The position numbers and the translations under genes are program-made. A stretch of DNA of 64,000 bases, taken from assembly GCA_016213825.1 (NCBI GenBank), contig JACQZP010000026.1, positions 186,001 through 250,000 of the forward strand. The letters run 5' to 3'. Source of the stretch: Acetobacterium woodii (GTDB lineage Bacteria > Bacillota > Clostridia > Eubacteriales > Eubacteriaceae). A model generated the notes under the pieces. It did no database searches. It had not been told where the DNA came from and saw only the letters and a list, made by a program, of their open reading frames with translations. Of this stretch, positions 9,589-17,598 are shown piece by piece; position 1 is the stretch's first letter; every line of letters begins with the position of its first letter.

Positions 9589-10248
9589 TTAAAGAAAACG
9601 CAGTTCCATCTCCGGCTGATCGCCGTTGGTGCAAACCGCCAGTTTGTAGTTTTCAAGCACGGTAGTGAGATAAAAACCATAGGGCATTTGTATGTTATCC
9701 TGGTAAACCCGGAGTTGATTTTTTCCAGTCGAATCTTTTCTAGCAATCCGAAAGGCATCCAGGGGCAGCTTAAATCCCAGTCCGGTGGCCTTCAGATAAC
9801 TTTCTTTGAGCACCCAGTAATCATAAAAAGCTTCACTGGGACAGTCGGCAGCGATAATATCCCGGTATTCGCTGTTATCAAAAAAACGTCTGGCCAGTTC
9901 AAGATCAACCGGTGCCATCCTTTCCACATCAGCGCCGATTTCCCGGCTGGAAAAGGCGCAGATGGCCAGCTGCTCGGAATGGGCGATATTAAAAAAAAGT
10001 TCTGGATATTGGGGGAGATAGGGTTTGCCATTTTGATGCTCGGCAATTGTCAGCTGCTGTTCACGGAGGTCATAGTCAGCCAGTCCGGCCTGAAACGCCA
10101 ACCCGGCGGCCAGGCTTAGCTGTTTATCTTTGGGAAAGATAAACCGATCAATTTTTTCCTGCCGGGTCAGGGACAAACTATGATACCGGTCCCAGAAGAG
10201 GTCGTCGTCTTCTAGCGGAGCGGTGGGCATTAAATAGAGCAGACACAT
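9589..10248 (-). CDS. 4'-phosphopantetheinyl transferase (Sfp type)
   Basis: This 219-residue protein transfers the phosphopantetheine arm of CoA to the serine of carrier domains. The family motifs are visible: IGADVER near residues 98-104 (Mg2+-binding acidic residues) and WVLKESYLKATGLGF near 146-160 (the WxxKES/K signature). It lies 67 bases upstream of the NRPS gene on the same strand and almost certainly activates its two carrier domains. Length fits the Sfp group (about 220-230 residues). A promoter with TTTACA and TAAAAT boxes lies upstream. Confidence 0.92.
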   Translation of the reverse strand: MCLLYLMPTAPLEDDDLFWDRYHSLSLTRQEKIDRFIFPKDKQLSLAAGLAFQAGLADYDLREQQLTIAEHQNGKPYLPQYPELFFNIAHSEQLAICAFSSREIGADVERMAPVDLELARRFFDNSEYRDIIAADCPSEAFYDYWVLKESYLKATGLGFKLPLDAFRIARKDSTGKNQLRVYQDNIQMPYGFYLTTVLENYKLAVCTNGDQPEMELRFL

Positions 10249-10305
10249 GGCGGATTATTCCTTTTATTTTTGTATTTGGATATCAACTTAGATACAGATC
10301 ATATA

Positions 10306-10334
10306 ATTTTATCAAGTGAAGAATTTAATGTAAA
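10306..10334 (-). promoter_or_regulatory. Promoter of the PPTase-NRPS operon
   Basis: Read on the minus strand, TTTACA and TAAAAT are separated by exactly 17 bases, about 60 bases upstream of the PPTase start. The surrounding intergenic region (10249-10535) is AT-rich and shared with the divergent small membrane protein gene. Confidence 0.55.
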
Positions 10335-10436
10335 GGAAAACATAGAAGATAAATGAAAATAAGATGATTTTACAACAATAATCATTACAGTTTAAAGGTT
10401 AATGTGATAAGATAAATTTATTAAATTCTTCAATAA

Positions 10437-10445
10437 TGTTATAAT
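10437..10445 (+). promoter_or_regulatory. Extended -10 promoter element for the HsmA-like gene
   Basis: TGTTATAAT matches an extended -10 box (TGnTATAAT) 90 bases upstream of the ATG. No strong -35 box is seen. The leader between them contains a weak hairpin around GGTCATT/AATAACC. Confidence 0.45.
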
Positions 10446-10535
10446 GGGAAAATGAATTAAAGTGAGCGTTGGTCATTAAAAAATAACCAGCTTTTTATAA
10501 ATCCCAACATTAAAGTTGAGAAAGAGGAGGTTCAA

Positions 10536-10904
10536 ATGTTAATTTATGCAATTATCACCATTACATTAGCATTGGTATTCTACACCATTGGTGTATGGAG
10601 TGAGAAAATTCAAGGTGAACTTAAAAAATGGCATTTAGTGATGTTTTATATCGGCTTGGTCTTTGATACGACTGGTACCACCCTGATGAGTCAAATCGCA
10701 ACCGGCGGATCGTTGCTTAGTTTTCATGGTATTACCGGTTTACTGGCCATTCTGCTAATGCTTTTCCATGCCATTTGGGCCACCGTGGTTCTGGTCAGGA
10801 ATGATGAAAAGGCCAAAGCCAATTTCAACAAATTAAGTATTATTGTTTGGCTGATTTGGCTGATTCCGTTTATTTCTGGCGCTGTCTTTGGGATGTCAAG
10901 ATAA
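10536..10904 (+). CDS. HsmA-like (TIGR03987-type) small membrane protein
   Basis: The 122-residue product has four predicted hydrophobic segments (about 2-20, 34-54, 66-88 and 100-118) joined by short loops, and is an integral membrane protein. Sequence character (the KWHLVMFYIGLVFDTTGT stretch and a central FHGITGLLAI) fits the TIGR03987/HsmA family, whose function I cannot state with confidence. A GAGGAGG ribosome site lies seven bases before the ATG. It is a monocistronic unit with a strong hairpin 11 bases after the stop codon. Confidence 0.7.
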   Translation: MLIYAIITITLALVFYTIGVWSEKIQGELKKWHLVMFYIGLVFDTTGTTLMSQIATGGSLLSFHGITGLLAILLMLFHAIWATVVLVRNDEKAKANFNKLSIIVWLIWLIPFISGAVFGMSR

Positions 10905-10914
10905 TCATTAAGAT

Positions 10915-10956
10915 TCAACATGCACCGGTGGGATTTTTGCCGTCGGTGCATGTTGA
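10915..10956. terminator. Hairpin after the HsmA-like gene
   Basis: A perfect 13-bp inverted repeat (TCAACATGCACCG with CGGTGCATGTTGA) encloses a 16-base loop just after the stop codon. There is no good T-run on the plus strand, so it may act as an RNA-stabilising hairpin rather than a classic terminator. Confidence 0.55.
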
Positions 10957-11056
10957 GTTTACAATCAAAAAAAGCGGTGATATAATAAAAAGGATCGCTA
11001 AAATAAAATGACAACAGCGGTCAATAATTTTTATCAAAAAACCGCAAGGAGAAAGA

Positions 11057-11668
11057 ATGTTTTTACTCAATTCGTTTGAAATAATCGGGACCATTGCCTT
11101 TGCTATTTCCGGCGCCGTAACCGGAATTGAAAAGAAGCTTGACCTGTTTGGCATTATTTTTCTAGCCGTTTTAACAGCTGTCGGCGGTGGTATTTTCAGA
11201 GATATAATCATTGGAAATACACCGCCGACTGCCTTTGTAAATCCCAGTGCTGCAATCATCAGTATTATCACAGCCCTGGTGGTATTTTTTTTGTATAAAA
11301 AAATCCATAAGCTGGAGAAAATCATCGTCATCTCCGATGCATTAGGACTGGGGGTCTTCACGGCCATTGGTTGCCGAATGGCGATGATGCATGGTGCCAG
11401 TAATGTTTTTTTCGTGGTGGCGATGGGATTAAGTACCGGTGTTGGCGGCGGCATGATCCGGGATGTTTTTGTAGGTAATGTTCCCTTCGTGTTGAAAAAA
11501 GAAATTTATGCCATGGCTTCAATTGCTGGGGCCCTGTTTTTTTATGCATCTTACCATTATATGCCCCAAATGGTAGCCCTCTATTTTTGTTGTGGGATTG
11601 TTTTTTGCATCCGAATTGTGGCCGTGATCCATAAAATAAATCTCCCGACCCGGTTTTATGAACAGTAA
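11057..11668 (+). CDS. TRIC-type (UPF0126/YicG-like) membrane channel protein
   Basis: The 203-residue protein has seven hydrophobic segments and two related halves, each with a glycine-rich GG(G/M)I(F/I)RD motif: VGGGIFRD near residue 43 and VGGGMIRD near 133. This duplicated three-helix layout with conserved GGxxRD is the mark of the bacterial TRIC/YicG (UPF0126) family, which forms trimeric cation channels. The ATG follows an AAGGAGAAAG site. No metabolic partner is adjacent; it is followed by a hairpin and a family B repeat. Confidence 0.85.
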   Translation: MFLLNSFEIIGTIAFAISGAVTGIEKKLDLFGIIFLAVLTAVGGGIFRDIIIGNTPPTAFVNPSAAIISIITALVVFFLYKKIHKLEKIIVISDALGLGVFTAIGCRMAMMHGASNVFFVVAMGLSTGVGGGMIRDVFVGNVPFVLKKEIYAMASIAGALFFYASYHYMPQMVALYFCCGIVFCIRIVAVIHKINLPTRFYEQ

Positions 11669-11701
11669 AGCGCAGAAATTGAGTTATATCTAACCTAAAA
11701 C

Positions 11702-11731
11702 AAAGTGCCACGGGATTCCCCATGGCACTTT
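11702..11731. terminator. Hairpin between convergent TRIC and cyclodeaminase-like genes
   Basis: AAAGTGCCA pairs with TGGCACTTT. The minus strand continues into GTTTT, the plus strand does not have a T-run, so it fits best as the end of the minus-strand operon or as a shared hairpin. Confidence 0.5.
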
Positions 11732-11746
11732 CAGACAGTCAAGAAA

Positions 11747-11898
11747 GATAACGTAGTACCGACAATTGTTGTATCATGTTGTATGCCTCAAGGCGAACAG
11801 TTGCAGTGAAACGCCTATATTTAGCCACATCTTTAATTGCAACTGTACGAATTGTGCGCATACAACAGATTAACAATTGGTCGGTACGGTAGTTTATC
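11747..11898. repeat. Family B palindromic repeat, copy 1
   Basis: The element of about 152 bases has imperfect inverted ends: the left end reads GATAACGTAGTACCGACAAT and the right end, on the other strand, GATAAACTACCGTACCGACC. Inside, both arms reach GTTGTATGC. A second copy with the same arms but a different centre is at 15198-15316. It encodes no protein and resembles a MITE or REP-like element. Confidence 0.75.
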
Positions 11899-11901
11899 GA
11901 C

Positions 11902-13044
11902 TTAGTATAAAGAAGGTTTATCCCAAAGGTTGAGACTAACCCCGATGTTGTTTTTGCGGGCATAGTCGTAAACTTCTTTACCCCAGGCCACGTCTTCCAC
12001 TGGCATCCCGCCGACAGAGTAGAGAATGATCTGGTCATCGCTTTCTCGTCCCGGCACCTTGCCGTTTAAGATGGCGCCTAAGTCATGAATGTCGTTTTTT
12101 TCCAGTTTGCCGTCATGGATCATGTCCATAAATTTGGAACCGAGGATATAAACGATATTATAGGTCGGGTAGGGGTATTCTTCGGCCCAGGCTTCATAAA
12201 GGGAAATATTATCGACAACCAGTTTGGTTTTGTCGCTTTGGATAAATTCATCGGTAAAATCAGCTGCGCCAGGCAGACAGAAGAGCGCGCCAGGCTTGAT
12301 CCACGCCTCATCAACAAAAGGATAAACTGAAGGACCCGCACCCATTGCGGTTGAGGTGGCAAAGCTTAAAATATCCGAGCCACGGACGCATTCTTCCAAG
12401 GTTTCACAGACGATGATTTCGGTAAATTGCGGACATTTTTCTTTGACATATTCGATGCATCGATCGATGGAAGCCTGCCCCCGGCCTTTGATTTTAAGAG
12501 TCGTCAGCGTTGGTCGCAGCGCCGCAAAGGTTTCAATGGCAGTGGAGTTGATGACCCCTGGGCCGATAATACCAAGCACTTTAGCGTCTTTAAGGGCCAG
12601 ATTTTTGACCCCGACACCCGGAATCGCAGCGGTGCGGTAAGCACTGAGCAGATTAGCTGACATCAGTGCTAATGGTGCACTGGTGTCCTTATCATTTAAC
12701 ATCATCATCAAGATGGAGCGAGGTAGCATTTTGTCACGATTGTCAACATTGGAACCATACCATTTCATGCCGGCGACATCAAACTTACCGCCCACATAGG
12801 CGGGCATGGCCATGAACCGACGATCGGGGGCATTTTTAGGCATATTGGAGAATTCTGGTTCGTCAGGGAAGGTAATCATACAGCCGTGAGAATTGCCATT
12901 GTCACCACCCATCCGGTAGTCGCCCTTGTCTAAAAGCTTTAACAATTCTTCCATACAATCGGTACAGGCCACAACATCGCCGACACCGGCTTTAATCATA
13001 TCGGCTTCATTTAAATACAGAAAGTCAATTCCAGGTAATTTCAT
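11902..13044 (-). CDS. Ornithine cyclodeaminase/mu-crystallin family protein (tyramine oxidase subunit B-like)
   Basis: The 380-residue protein has the ornithine cyclodeaminase/mu-crystallin fold. An N-terminal dimer/substrate part precedes a Rossmann NAD(P) domain (about 150-310) with the loop GIIGPGVINST near residue 165. Length and the long N-terminal segment place it in the subgroup sometimes named tyramine oxidase subunit B rather than among true ornithine cyclodeaminases. Family members reduce imino acids or cyclodeaminate amino acids; the exact reaction here is unknown. I chose the ATG at 13044 because GGAGG lies eight bases before it; a longer TTG start would swallow that site. It is the last gene behind an APC permease, which suggests that it processes the imported amino acid. 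Confidence 0.8.
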   Translation of the reverse strand: MKLPGIDFLYLNEADMIKAGVGDVVACTDCMEELLKLLDKGDYRMGGDNGNSHGCMITFPDEPEFSNMPKNAPDRRFMAMPAYVGGKFDVAGMKWYGSNVDNRDKMLPRSILMMMLNDKDTSAPLALMSANLLSAYRTAAIPGVGVKNLALKDAKVLGIIGPGVINSTAIETFAALRPTLTTLKIKGRGQASIDRCIEYVKEKCPQFTEIIVCETLEECVRGSDILSFATSTAMGAGPSVYPFVDEAWIKPGALFCLPGAADFTDEFIQSDKTKLVVDNISLYEAWAEEYPYPTYNIVYILGSKFMDMIHDGKLEKNDIHDLGAILNGKVPGRESDDQIILYSVGGMPVEDVAWGKEVYDYARKNNIGVSLNLWDKPSLY

Positions 13045-13100
13045 AACATAAACCTCCAAATAATTTTTTATTTAAAATAATGTTTAGTAAACGGGGGAAA

Positions 13101-14525
13101 CTATTTTTCTAACTGGGGTACATGATCCCCGGTTTTGGGATTGTGATAGACATGATAAAGATCATTTTCCATAGCCATAACCTTTTTGAGAGGGATGGGC
13201 TTAAAGAGGTCAAGTTTCATGACCTTCTTGACCCAGATGACGGAATAGACCGTCAGGGCAGCAAAGATGAGACCACAGAGCATGTAAATATTTAGTCGGG
13301 TTACTGGATCTGATGAGATGTTATAAATCATCCAGACAATTCCAAGGGAACCGACAATCGGGATCACCGGCCCAAAGGGCACTTTAAAGGTTCGGGGGGC
13401 CTTAGGAAGACGTCTCCTTAAGACCAATACATTGAGGTGGGTGACAATATAGGCGACCATCCAAAAGACTACGCCGGTTAAGATCAGGAAGGATAACTGG
13501 CTGGTGGTGGATAACCCGGTTGCATTGATAATAGCCATGATGCCGCCGATGACGAGGATGCCAACATAGGGGGCCCCTTTTTTATTTGTCTTCATAAAAA
13601 CTTTCGGCATCAGGTTGATTTTGGCCATCCCGTCGGCGATATAAGCCAGGGATGAAATGATGGTGTTGATAACCCCGGTAACGGCGCAAATTGAAACCAA
13701 AGCCATCCAGATGGTACCAAAATTTCCTAACAGCAAGGTGCCGTAGAGAATATGGGGGGTAGTACTGGCACTCAGATCTGCCCAGGCGGTGTAATTATGA
13801 AAACCAAAGACGAGCAGCGTTTCCATCGCGAAAACGAGCGCCAGGGTAATGATCAGGCCCAAAGGGACATTCCGCCGGGCATTCTGAACTTGATTTGAAA
13901 TGGGAACAATGTATTCCGAGCCGACGAAGAGGAAAAAGGCTAACCCGCAAAGGGCGGTCACATCGGTAAAATTGGTGGACAAAACCATGGGTTGGGCAAT
14001 CACATCGCCGGTTCCCAACTTGAAAAAGCCAAGCAGTCCCATAATAACCAAAGAGCCGATCAGGGTATACGTCACCACGTTTTGAATTTTAGCGAACACA
14101 TCCACCCCGTTTAAGTTGGTAATCATTAAAATGATGATCAGGGCGACACTATAGTAGTTGCCGGGAATTGGAATATCAGGAAGCACGCTGGCAATGGTGT
14201 TCCCGAACATGGCGCACTCGGCACTGCCGACGATGGTATTGCAGAGCAGATACCCGCCGACCATTACGATGATGGTGACAAAGGGTCCCATGCAAGCCAG
14301 GGTATACTGGGCCAATCCGCCGGTTAGGTTGGGCATCAGCGCATTAAGTTCAGAGACCGAGAGGGCAAAAAGAATATTTAAGATGCCGGCAATGACCATT
14401 GATATGATAAAAGTCATTCCAATGGCAGATGAACCTATCCCCAGCGAGATCAGGCAACTGGTGGCGACGACGACACCAACCCCGGTGGCGACGACGCTGG
14501 GCAAGCCGAGTTTTTTTTCAGTCAT
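13101..14525 (-). CDS. APC-family amino acid permease
   Basis: This 474-residue integral membrane protein has about twelve hydrophobic segments. It begins with the APC signature region (VVATGVGVVVATSCLISLGIG, residues 10-30) that forms the unwound helix 1 of the LeuT fold. It should import an amino acid or amine by proton or sodium symport or by exchange. An AAAGGAG site precedes the ATG. It lies between a P-II signal protein (upstream) and an ornithine-cyclodeaminase-like enzyme (downstream) on the same strand, so it is probably the uptake step of that pathway. Substrate cannot be read from the sequence. Confidence 0.9.
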   Translation of the reverse strand: MTEKKLGLPSVVATGVGVVVATSCLISLGIGSSAIGMTFIISMVIAGILNILFALSVSELNALMPNLTGGLAQYTLACMGPFVTIIVMVGGYLLCNTIVGSAECAMFGNTIASVLPDIPIPGNYYSVALIIILMITNLNGVDVFAKIQNVVTYTLIGSLVIMGLLGFFKLGTGDVIAQPMVLSTNFTDVTALCGLAFFLFVGSEYIVPISNQVQNARRNVPLGLIITLALVFAMETLLVFGFHNYTAWADLSASTTPHILYGTLLLGNFGTIWMALVSICAVTGVINTIISSLAYIADGMAKINLMPKVFMKTNKKGAPYVGILVIGGIMAIINATGLSTTSQLSFLILTGVVFWMVAYIVTHLNVLVLRRRLPKAPRTFKVPFGPVIPIVGSLGIVWMIYNISSDPVTRLNIYMLCGLIFAALTVYSVIWVKKVMKLDLFKPIPLKKVMAMENDLYHVYHNPKTGDHVPQLEK

Positions 14526-14554
14526 AGTAAGCTCCTTTCATGGGCGAAATAATT

Positions 14555-14716
14555 GGTAATTGGCGAAATTTAATGAATTGAACAATGGTTTGCTTAGCTG
14601 TCAGTTTCACAAACAGTTTCGTAACGTGTAGGCGAACAGGTGGTAGCCTGTCCGACGTACAGTGTAGAAACAGTTTCGTGAAACTGATGGCTAAGCTCAT
14701 GGCAGTTTGTAATTGT
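14555..14716 (-). repeat. Family A repeat, copy in reverse orientation
   Basis: The stretch fills the gap between the P-II and permease genes. It shows the family words in reverse orientation: GTAACGTGTAGGCGAACAG, CTGTCCGACGTACAGTGTAG and GGCTAAGCTCATGGCAG, ending with the TTGTAATTG end. The interior is a large imperfect palindrome around GTTTCAC/GTGAAAC. It separates two genes that otherwise look like one operon. Confidence 0.75.
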
Positions 14717-14730
14717 CTTATCGACAGGGA

Positions 14731-15090
14731 TTATAGTTCATTCTGGAACAGGGCATCCAGTCCATCTTCGCCAGTTCGGACCCGGATTGCGTTGGTCACA
14801 GCGGAAACAAAGATTTTGCCATCACCGATATGGCCGGTGTAGAGTTCTTCTTTGACAAATTCCAGAAAGGCCGGTACGTCTTTGGTAGGGAGCACCAGCA
14901 TGACCAGATCCTTGGGCAGAAGGTTGGGTTCTTTTTTAGGCTCGACTTCATATTCCTGAGTTCCAAATTGGACTCCGCATCCCAATACTTGAGTGATTGT
15001 CATCCCAGTAATGCCATATTTGCCCATGGCATTTTTTAAAGCCTCGATTTTTGAGTTGTTGGTAATAATTTCAACACGTGATAATTCCAT
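14731..15090 (-). CDS. P-II family signal transduction protein
   Basis: The 119-residue protein begins with the P-II strand SRVEIITNNSKIEALKNAM and has the C-terminal ligand signature YTGHIGDGKIFVSAV near residues 80-95. P-II trimers sense 2-oxoglutarate and ATP/ADP and bind partner transporters or enzymes. The T-loop (about 37-62) differs from GlnB/GlnK: it is acidic and proline-rich (YEVEPKKEPN) and lacks the usual uridylylation Tyr context. The gene is not beside amtB or glnA but just upstream of an APC permease, so a role in gating that permease or the linked catabolism is possible. A family A repeat lies between them. An AAGGAG site precedes the ATG. Confidence 0.85.
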   Translation of the reverse strand: MELSRVEIITNNSKIEALKNAMGKYGITGMTITQVLGCGVQFGTQEYEVEPKKEPNLLPKDLVMLVLPTKDVPAFLEFVKEELYTGHIGDGKIFVSAVTNAIRVRTGEDGLDALFQNEL

Positions 15091-15144
15091 AGTGATTCTC
15101 CTTAATTTTTTTATTTTTTATACTGCACTAACGTGATATTTGCG

Positions 15145-15185
15145 GTCTGTTTACATCAAACAATTTCTATACTGGATGTCTTCCG
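15145..15185 (-). repeat. Family A repeat fragment upstream of the P-II gene
   Basis: The segment containing GTTTACATCAAACAATTTCT and TATACTGGA matches the block found in the 51.5 kb copy (GTTTACATCAAACAATTTTT, ACACTGTACGG). Only this internal block is left. Confidence 0.45.
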
Positions 15186-15197
15186 ACTGTCAGAAAA

Positions 15198-15316
15198 GAT
15201 AACCTAGTACCGACAATTGTTATATCATGTTGTATGCATCAGAGCGAACACGGCCTAAGCCTGTCCGATTCTGCAGCATACAACAGATTAATAATTGGTC
15301 GGTACGGTAGTTTATC
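15198..15316. repeat. Family B palindromic repeat, copy 2
   Basis: The arms match copy 1 at 11747-11898 (GATAACCTAGTACCGACAAT on the left, GGTCGGTACGGTAGTTTATC on the right). The centre is different and about 30 bases shorter. Together the two copies bracket the P-II/permease/cyclodeaminase-like segment. Confidence 0.75.
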
Positions 15317-15354
15317 GATAACCTTTGATTGGATAAGATCGGTGGCCAATTGTT

Positions 15355-16218
15355 TTAAATTCGGAGGGCCGTTCCCTGAGCCAGGGATTTTCGATAATTC
15401 AGGGGAGAGATGCCCGTGAATTGTTTAAATTCCTTAAGCAGATGGGACTGATCGTAATAACCCATATCCGCAGCGATGGTTGAAATGTGCTGGTTTTTCC
15501 CTAGGGCCAGCAAAACATTCTGGAAACGAATGATTTTAGAGAAGGTCTTTGGGGGTAACCCAATTTCATTATTAAAGAGCCGGTTGATATATCTGGGGGT
15601 ATAGCCGACGCTCTGGCTTAATTCATTGACATTAATAACACCGACCACCTTGGTGATCTCATCAACCATGCAATAACTGAACGGACGAGTTCCCGGGCTA
15701 TAATAGTTCTGATAATCCGGAATATAGGAATTCAGGAACAATTGAATCTGTTCTTTAAAATCGTCACTTCGGGTGATCCCTTCCATCATGGCCTGATCCT
15801 GACAAATTTCCGGTAGTGGAATCGATGTTTCAGTGATGCTGCCGATGGGATAGCCCTGAGGTAGGTATGCTTTTCCCGGCAAAAAGCGGATGCCAAAGAT
15901 GATATCATCCAGATGAAAGATCGACGCATAATCAATGGTGTGCATTTTCAGGACTGCTCCATAACAGGATACATCCAGATGATCCTGACCACAGCGGAAG
16001 ACGATGTCTACGGTGCCGTCGGGAACAATAGTGGCTGTTTCGATCATTTCCTGGGTGACCCGGAACCGATAAAAGTGGGAGATGCCGTAAGCTCGATAGT
16101 CAAAGAATTGATAACCTTCAGAATGCTGTACCATTAAGGGCTGTTTAGGGACGATGATCTGTTCTTTTTCTTTTGGAGATGAATCATAAGACCCATACCT
16201 TTCTAATATATCAATCAT
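15355..16218 (-). CDS. AraC-family transcriptional regulator
   Basis: The product (287 residues from the chosen start) has an N-terminal sensory part of about 170 residues with a cupin-like feel. A C-terminal AraC/XylS domain carries two helix-turn-helix units: one at LSQSVGYTPRYINRLFNN and a second at ISTIAADMGYYDQSHLLKEF, followed by FTGISPLNYRK. The ATG at 16218 is chosen because a longer open frame upstream runs through a clear terminator hairpin; no strong Shine-Dalgarno precedes it, so the start is uncertain. It lies between two blocks of the catabolic region, and its own leader is homologous to that of the RidA operon, suggesting autoregulation and control of that operon. Confidence 0.88.
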   Translation of the reverse strand: MIDILERYGSYDSSPKEKEQIIVPKQPLMVQHSEGYQFFDYRAYGISHFYRFRVTQEMIETATIVPDGTVDIVFRCGQDHLDVSCYGAVLKMHTIDYASIFHLDDIIFGIRFLPGKAYLPQGYPIGSITETSIPLPEICQDQAMMEGITRSDDFKEQIQLFLNSYIPDYQNYYSPGTRPFSYCMVDEITKVVGVINVNELSQSVGYTPRYINRLFNNEIGLPPKTFSKIIRFQNVLLALGKNQHISTIAADMGYYDQSHLLKEFKQFTGISPLNYRKSLAQGTALRI

Positions 16219-16286
16219 ATATATAACCCTAAGCGCATGCTTTCCTTTCTGAGATGGTATTAATAGTAAGAGCAACCGGGGTAAAA

Positions 16287-16333
16287 AAAACAAGGACGAC
16301 GAAACTTCGGTTTCGACATCCTTGTCTTTTTTT
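16287..16333 (-). terminator. Terminator hairpin in the AraC leader
   Basis: The stem pairs ACAAGGA/TCCTTGT and CGAAAC/GTTTCG with a CGAA loop, and T-runs flank it on both strands. It lies about 25 bases after a probable minus-strand start point and 70 bases before the AraC start. It may terminate the upstream dehydrogenase operon or attenuate the AraC transcript. A close relative sits at 20605-20640. Confidence 0.75.
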
Positions 16334-16365
16334 ACGTATCAGGTTGTATTTCTTACTGTGTATAC

Positions 16366-16410
16366 AATATACCATAGTTCAGAACGAAAAAATAGTAATA
16401 TTCGGTACAT
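16366..16410 (-). promoter_or_regulatory. AraC gene promoter with shared upstream box
   Basis: On the minus strand an extended -10 box, TGGTATATT, is preceded by a conserved block TGTACCGAATATTACTATT. The same arrangement (TGTTCCGATTGTTACTATT and TGATATATT) occurs upstream of the RidA operon, which marks it as a common operator or promoter. Confidence 0.55.
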
Positions 16411-16470
16411 CTTTACATAAACAATCATTTTTATGAAAAACAATCAGTGCATTTAGTGGAAGATTATTTT

Positions 16471-17598
16471 TTACTGTTTGGGTTTAAACCGGTCATAGCG
16501 CAAGGCTGACAAATCAATGGTGGAATGCCCATCGGCAATCATTTCGGCAATATTGTAGCCAGCTGCCGGGGCGATCCCGAAACCGTGGCCAGAAAAAGCA
16601 CAGGCGATGTACAGGCCGGGAACTTCTTCCACCGGGCTGATTACTGGAACATGGTCGGCACAATCATCCAACCAGCCAGCCCAGGCCCGAACAATCTTAG
16701 CATCGGCCAGAGCGGGGAAGTATTTAATAATTCCCCGACAGGTGCAGGAGGCACCAATACTGCTGGAGATGGGGGTGCCGTTATCTTTATTGAAGGGCTC
16801 AAAACCCGAAGAACCGCCAAAAACAAAGGAACCATGTTTAGATTGATGACCGTAGAAGTCGGCTTCAGCGGTGCCTAGCATCTGTAAAAACATTGGGGGC
16901 TCAGCTTCAGTAACCAGACATTCCATCTTCAATGGCATCATTGGGACATCAATCCCCACCGTGGCTAGCAGTTTGCGGCTGTCATACCCGGCTGCCACCA
17001 GTACCTTATCGGCTTCATAGATGGCATCGGGAGTGACGACCTGGCGGATGGCGCCTTTGATTTTACGCAGTTCGAAGCAGGGCGATTCGGTAATAAAGCG
17101 GACGCCTAATTCCCGGGCTTTTTTATAGTAACCCAAGGTGGCCGTCAGAGGATTGGCATGGCCGTCGGTGGGACACCAGCTGGCGCAGGTAACCTCGTCG
17201 GAAAGATAGGGGTTGATCGCCCGAATTTCATCGCCATTGATCATTCGTACGTCCAGCCCGCAGGACACCGCCTTATCAGTTAAACCCTGAAGAATTTTCT
17301 GGTGGGCTTCAGTTTTGCCCAGACGCAAGTTACCCTTTTGAGTATACTCCACATCCACTCCCAGTTCTTCGGAAAGACCCGGCCAGAGGTTTTTAATACC
17401 CCACATCGCCAGCGGCAATTCCCGGGTATCCCGACCAGACTGTCGGACACCGCCGCCATTACGGGAAGAACCGCCGATACCAATGTCCTTGCTGGCTTCG
17501 AGTACGGTGACAGACAGGCCTTTTTTTGCGAGATAGTAAGCCGTGGCATTACCGATAATACCGCCGCCAATGATAATGACATCACTATGCTTAGACAT
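16471..17598 (-). CDS. FAD-dependent amino acid dehydrogenase/oxidase (DAO family), beta-type subunit
   Basis: The 375-residue flavoprotein starts with the FAD-binding loop IIGGGIIGNATAYYLA (about residues 8-23). It continues with the DAO-family GGSSRNGGGVRQSGR segment and a C-terminal FSGHGFGIAPAAG loop. It should oxidise an amino acid or secondary amine, passing electrons to the FAD/Fe-S subunits encoded upstream rather than to oxygen. The start at 17598 has GAAGAGG before it and overlaps the end of the upstream BFD gene by eight bases, which implies translational coupling. The four-subunit layout resembles HcnABC, opine oxidase and hydroxyproline dehydrogenase systems. Substrate is not determined. 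Confidence 0.88.
   Translation of the reverse strand: MSKHSDVIIIGGGIIGNATAYYLAKKGLSVTVLEASKDIGIGGSSRNGGGVRQSGRDTRELPLAMWGIKNLWPGLSEELGVDVEYTQKGNLRLGKTEAHQKILQGLTDKAVSCGLDVRMINGDEIRAINPYLSDEVTCASWCPTDGHANPLTATLGYYKKARELGVRFITESPCFELRKIKGAIRQVVTPDAIYEADKVLVAAGYDSRKLLATVGIDVPMMPLKMECLVTEAEPPMFLQMLGTAEADFYGHQSKHGSFVFGGSSGFEPFNKDNGTPISSSIGASCTCRGIIKYFPALADAKIVRAWAGWLDDCADHVPVISPVEEVPGLYIACAFSGHGFGIAPAAGYNIAEMIADGHSTIDLSALRYDRFKPKQ

Noticed and set aside
10915-10956. Riboswitch or operator at the 13-bp palindrome after the HsmA-like gene
   Set aside because: It lies right behind a stop codon and upstream of a gene with a separate start region; a 3'-end hairpin is the simpler reading.
16219-16293. 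Longer AraC reading frame starting at 16293
   Set aside because: The extension runs through a terminator hairpin and has no ribosome site; the ATG at 16218 fits the domain start.
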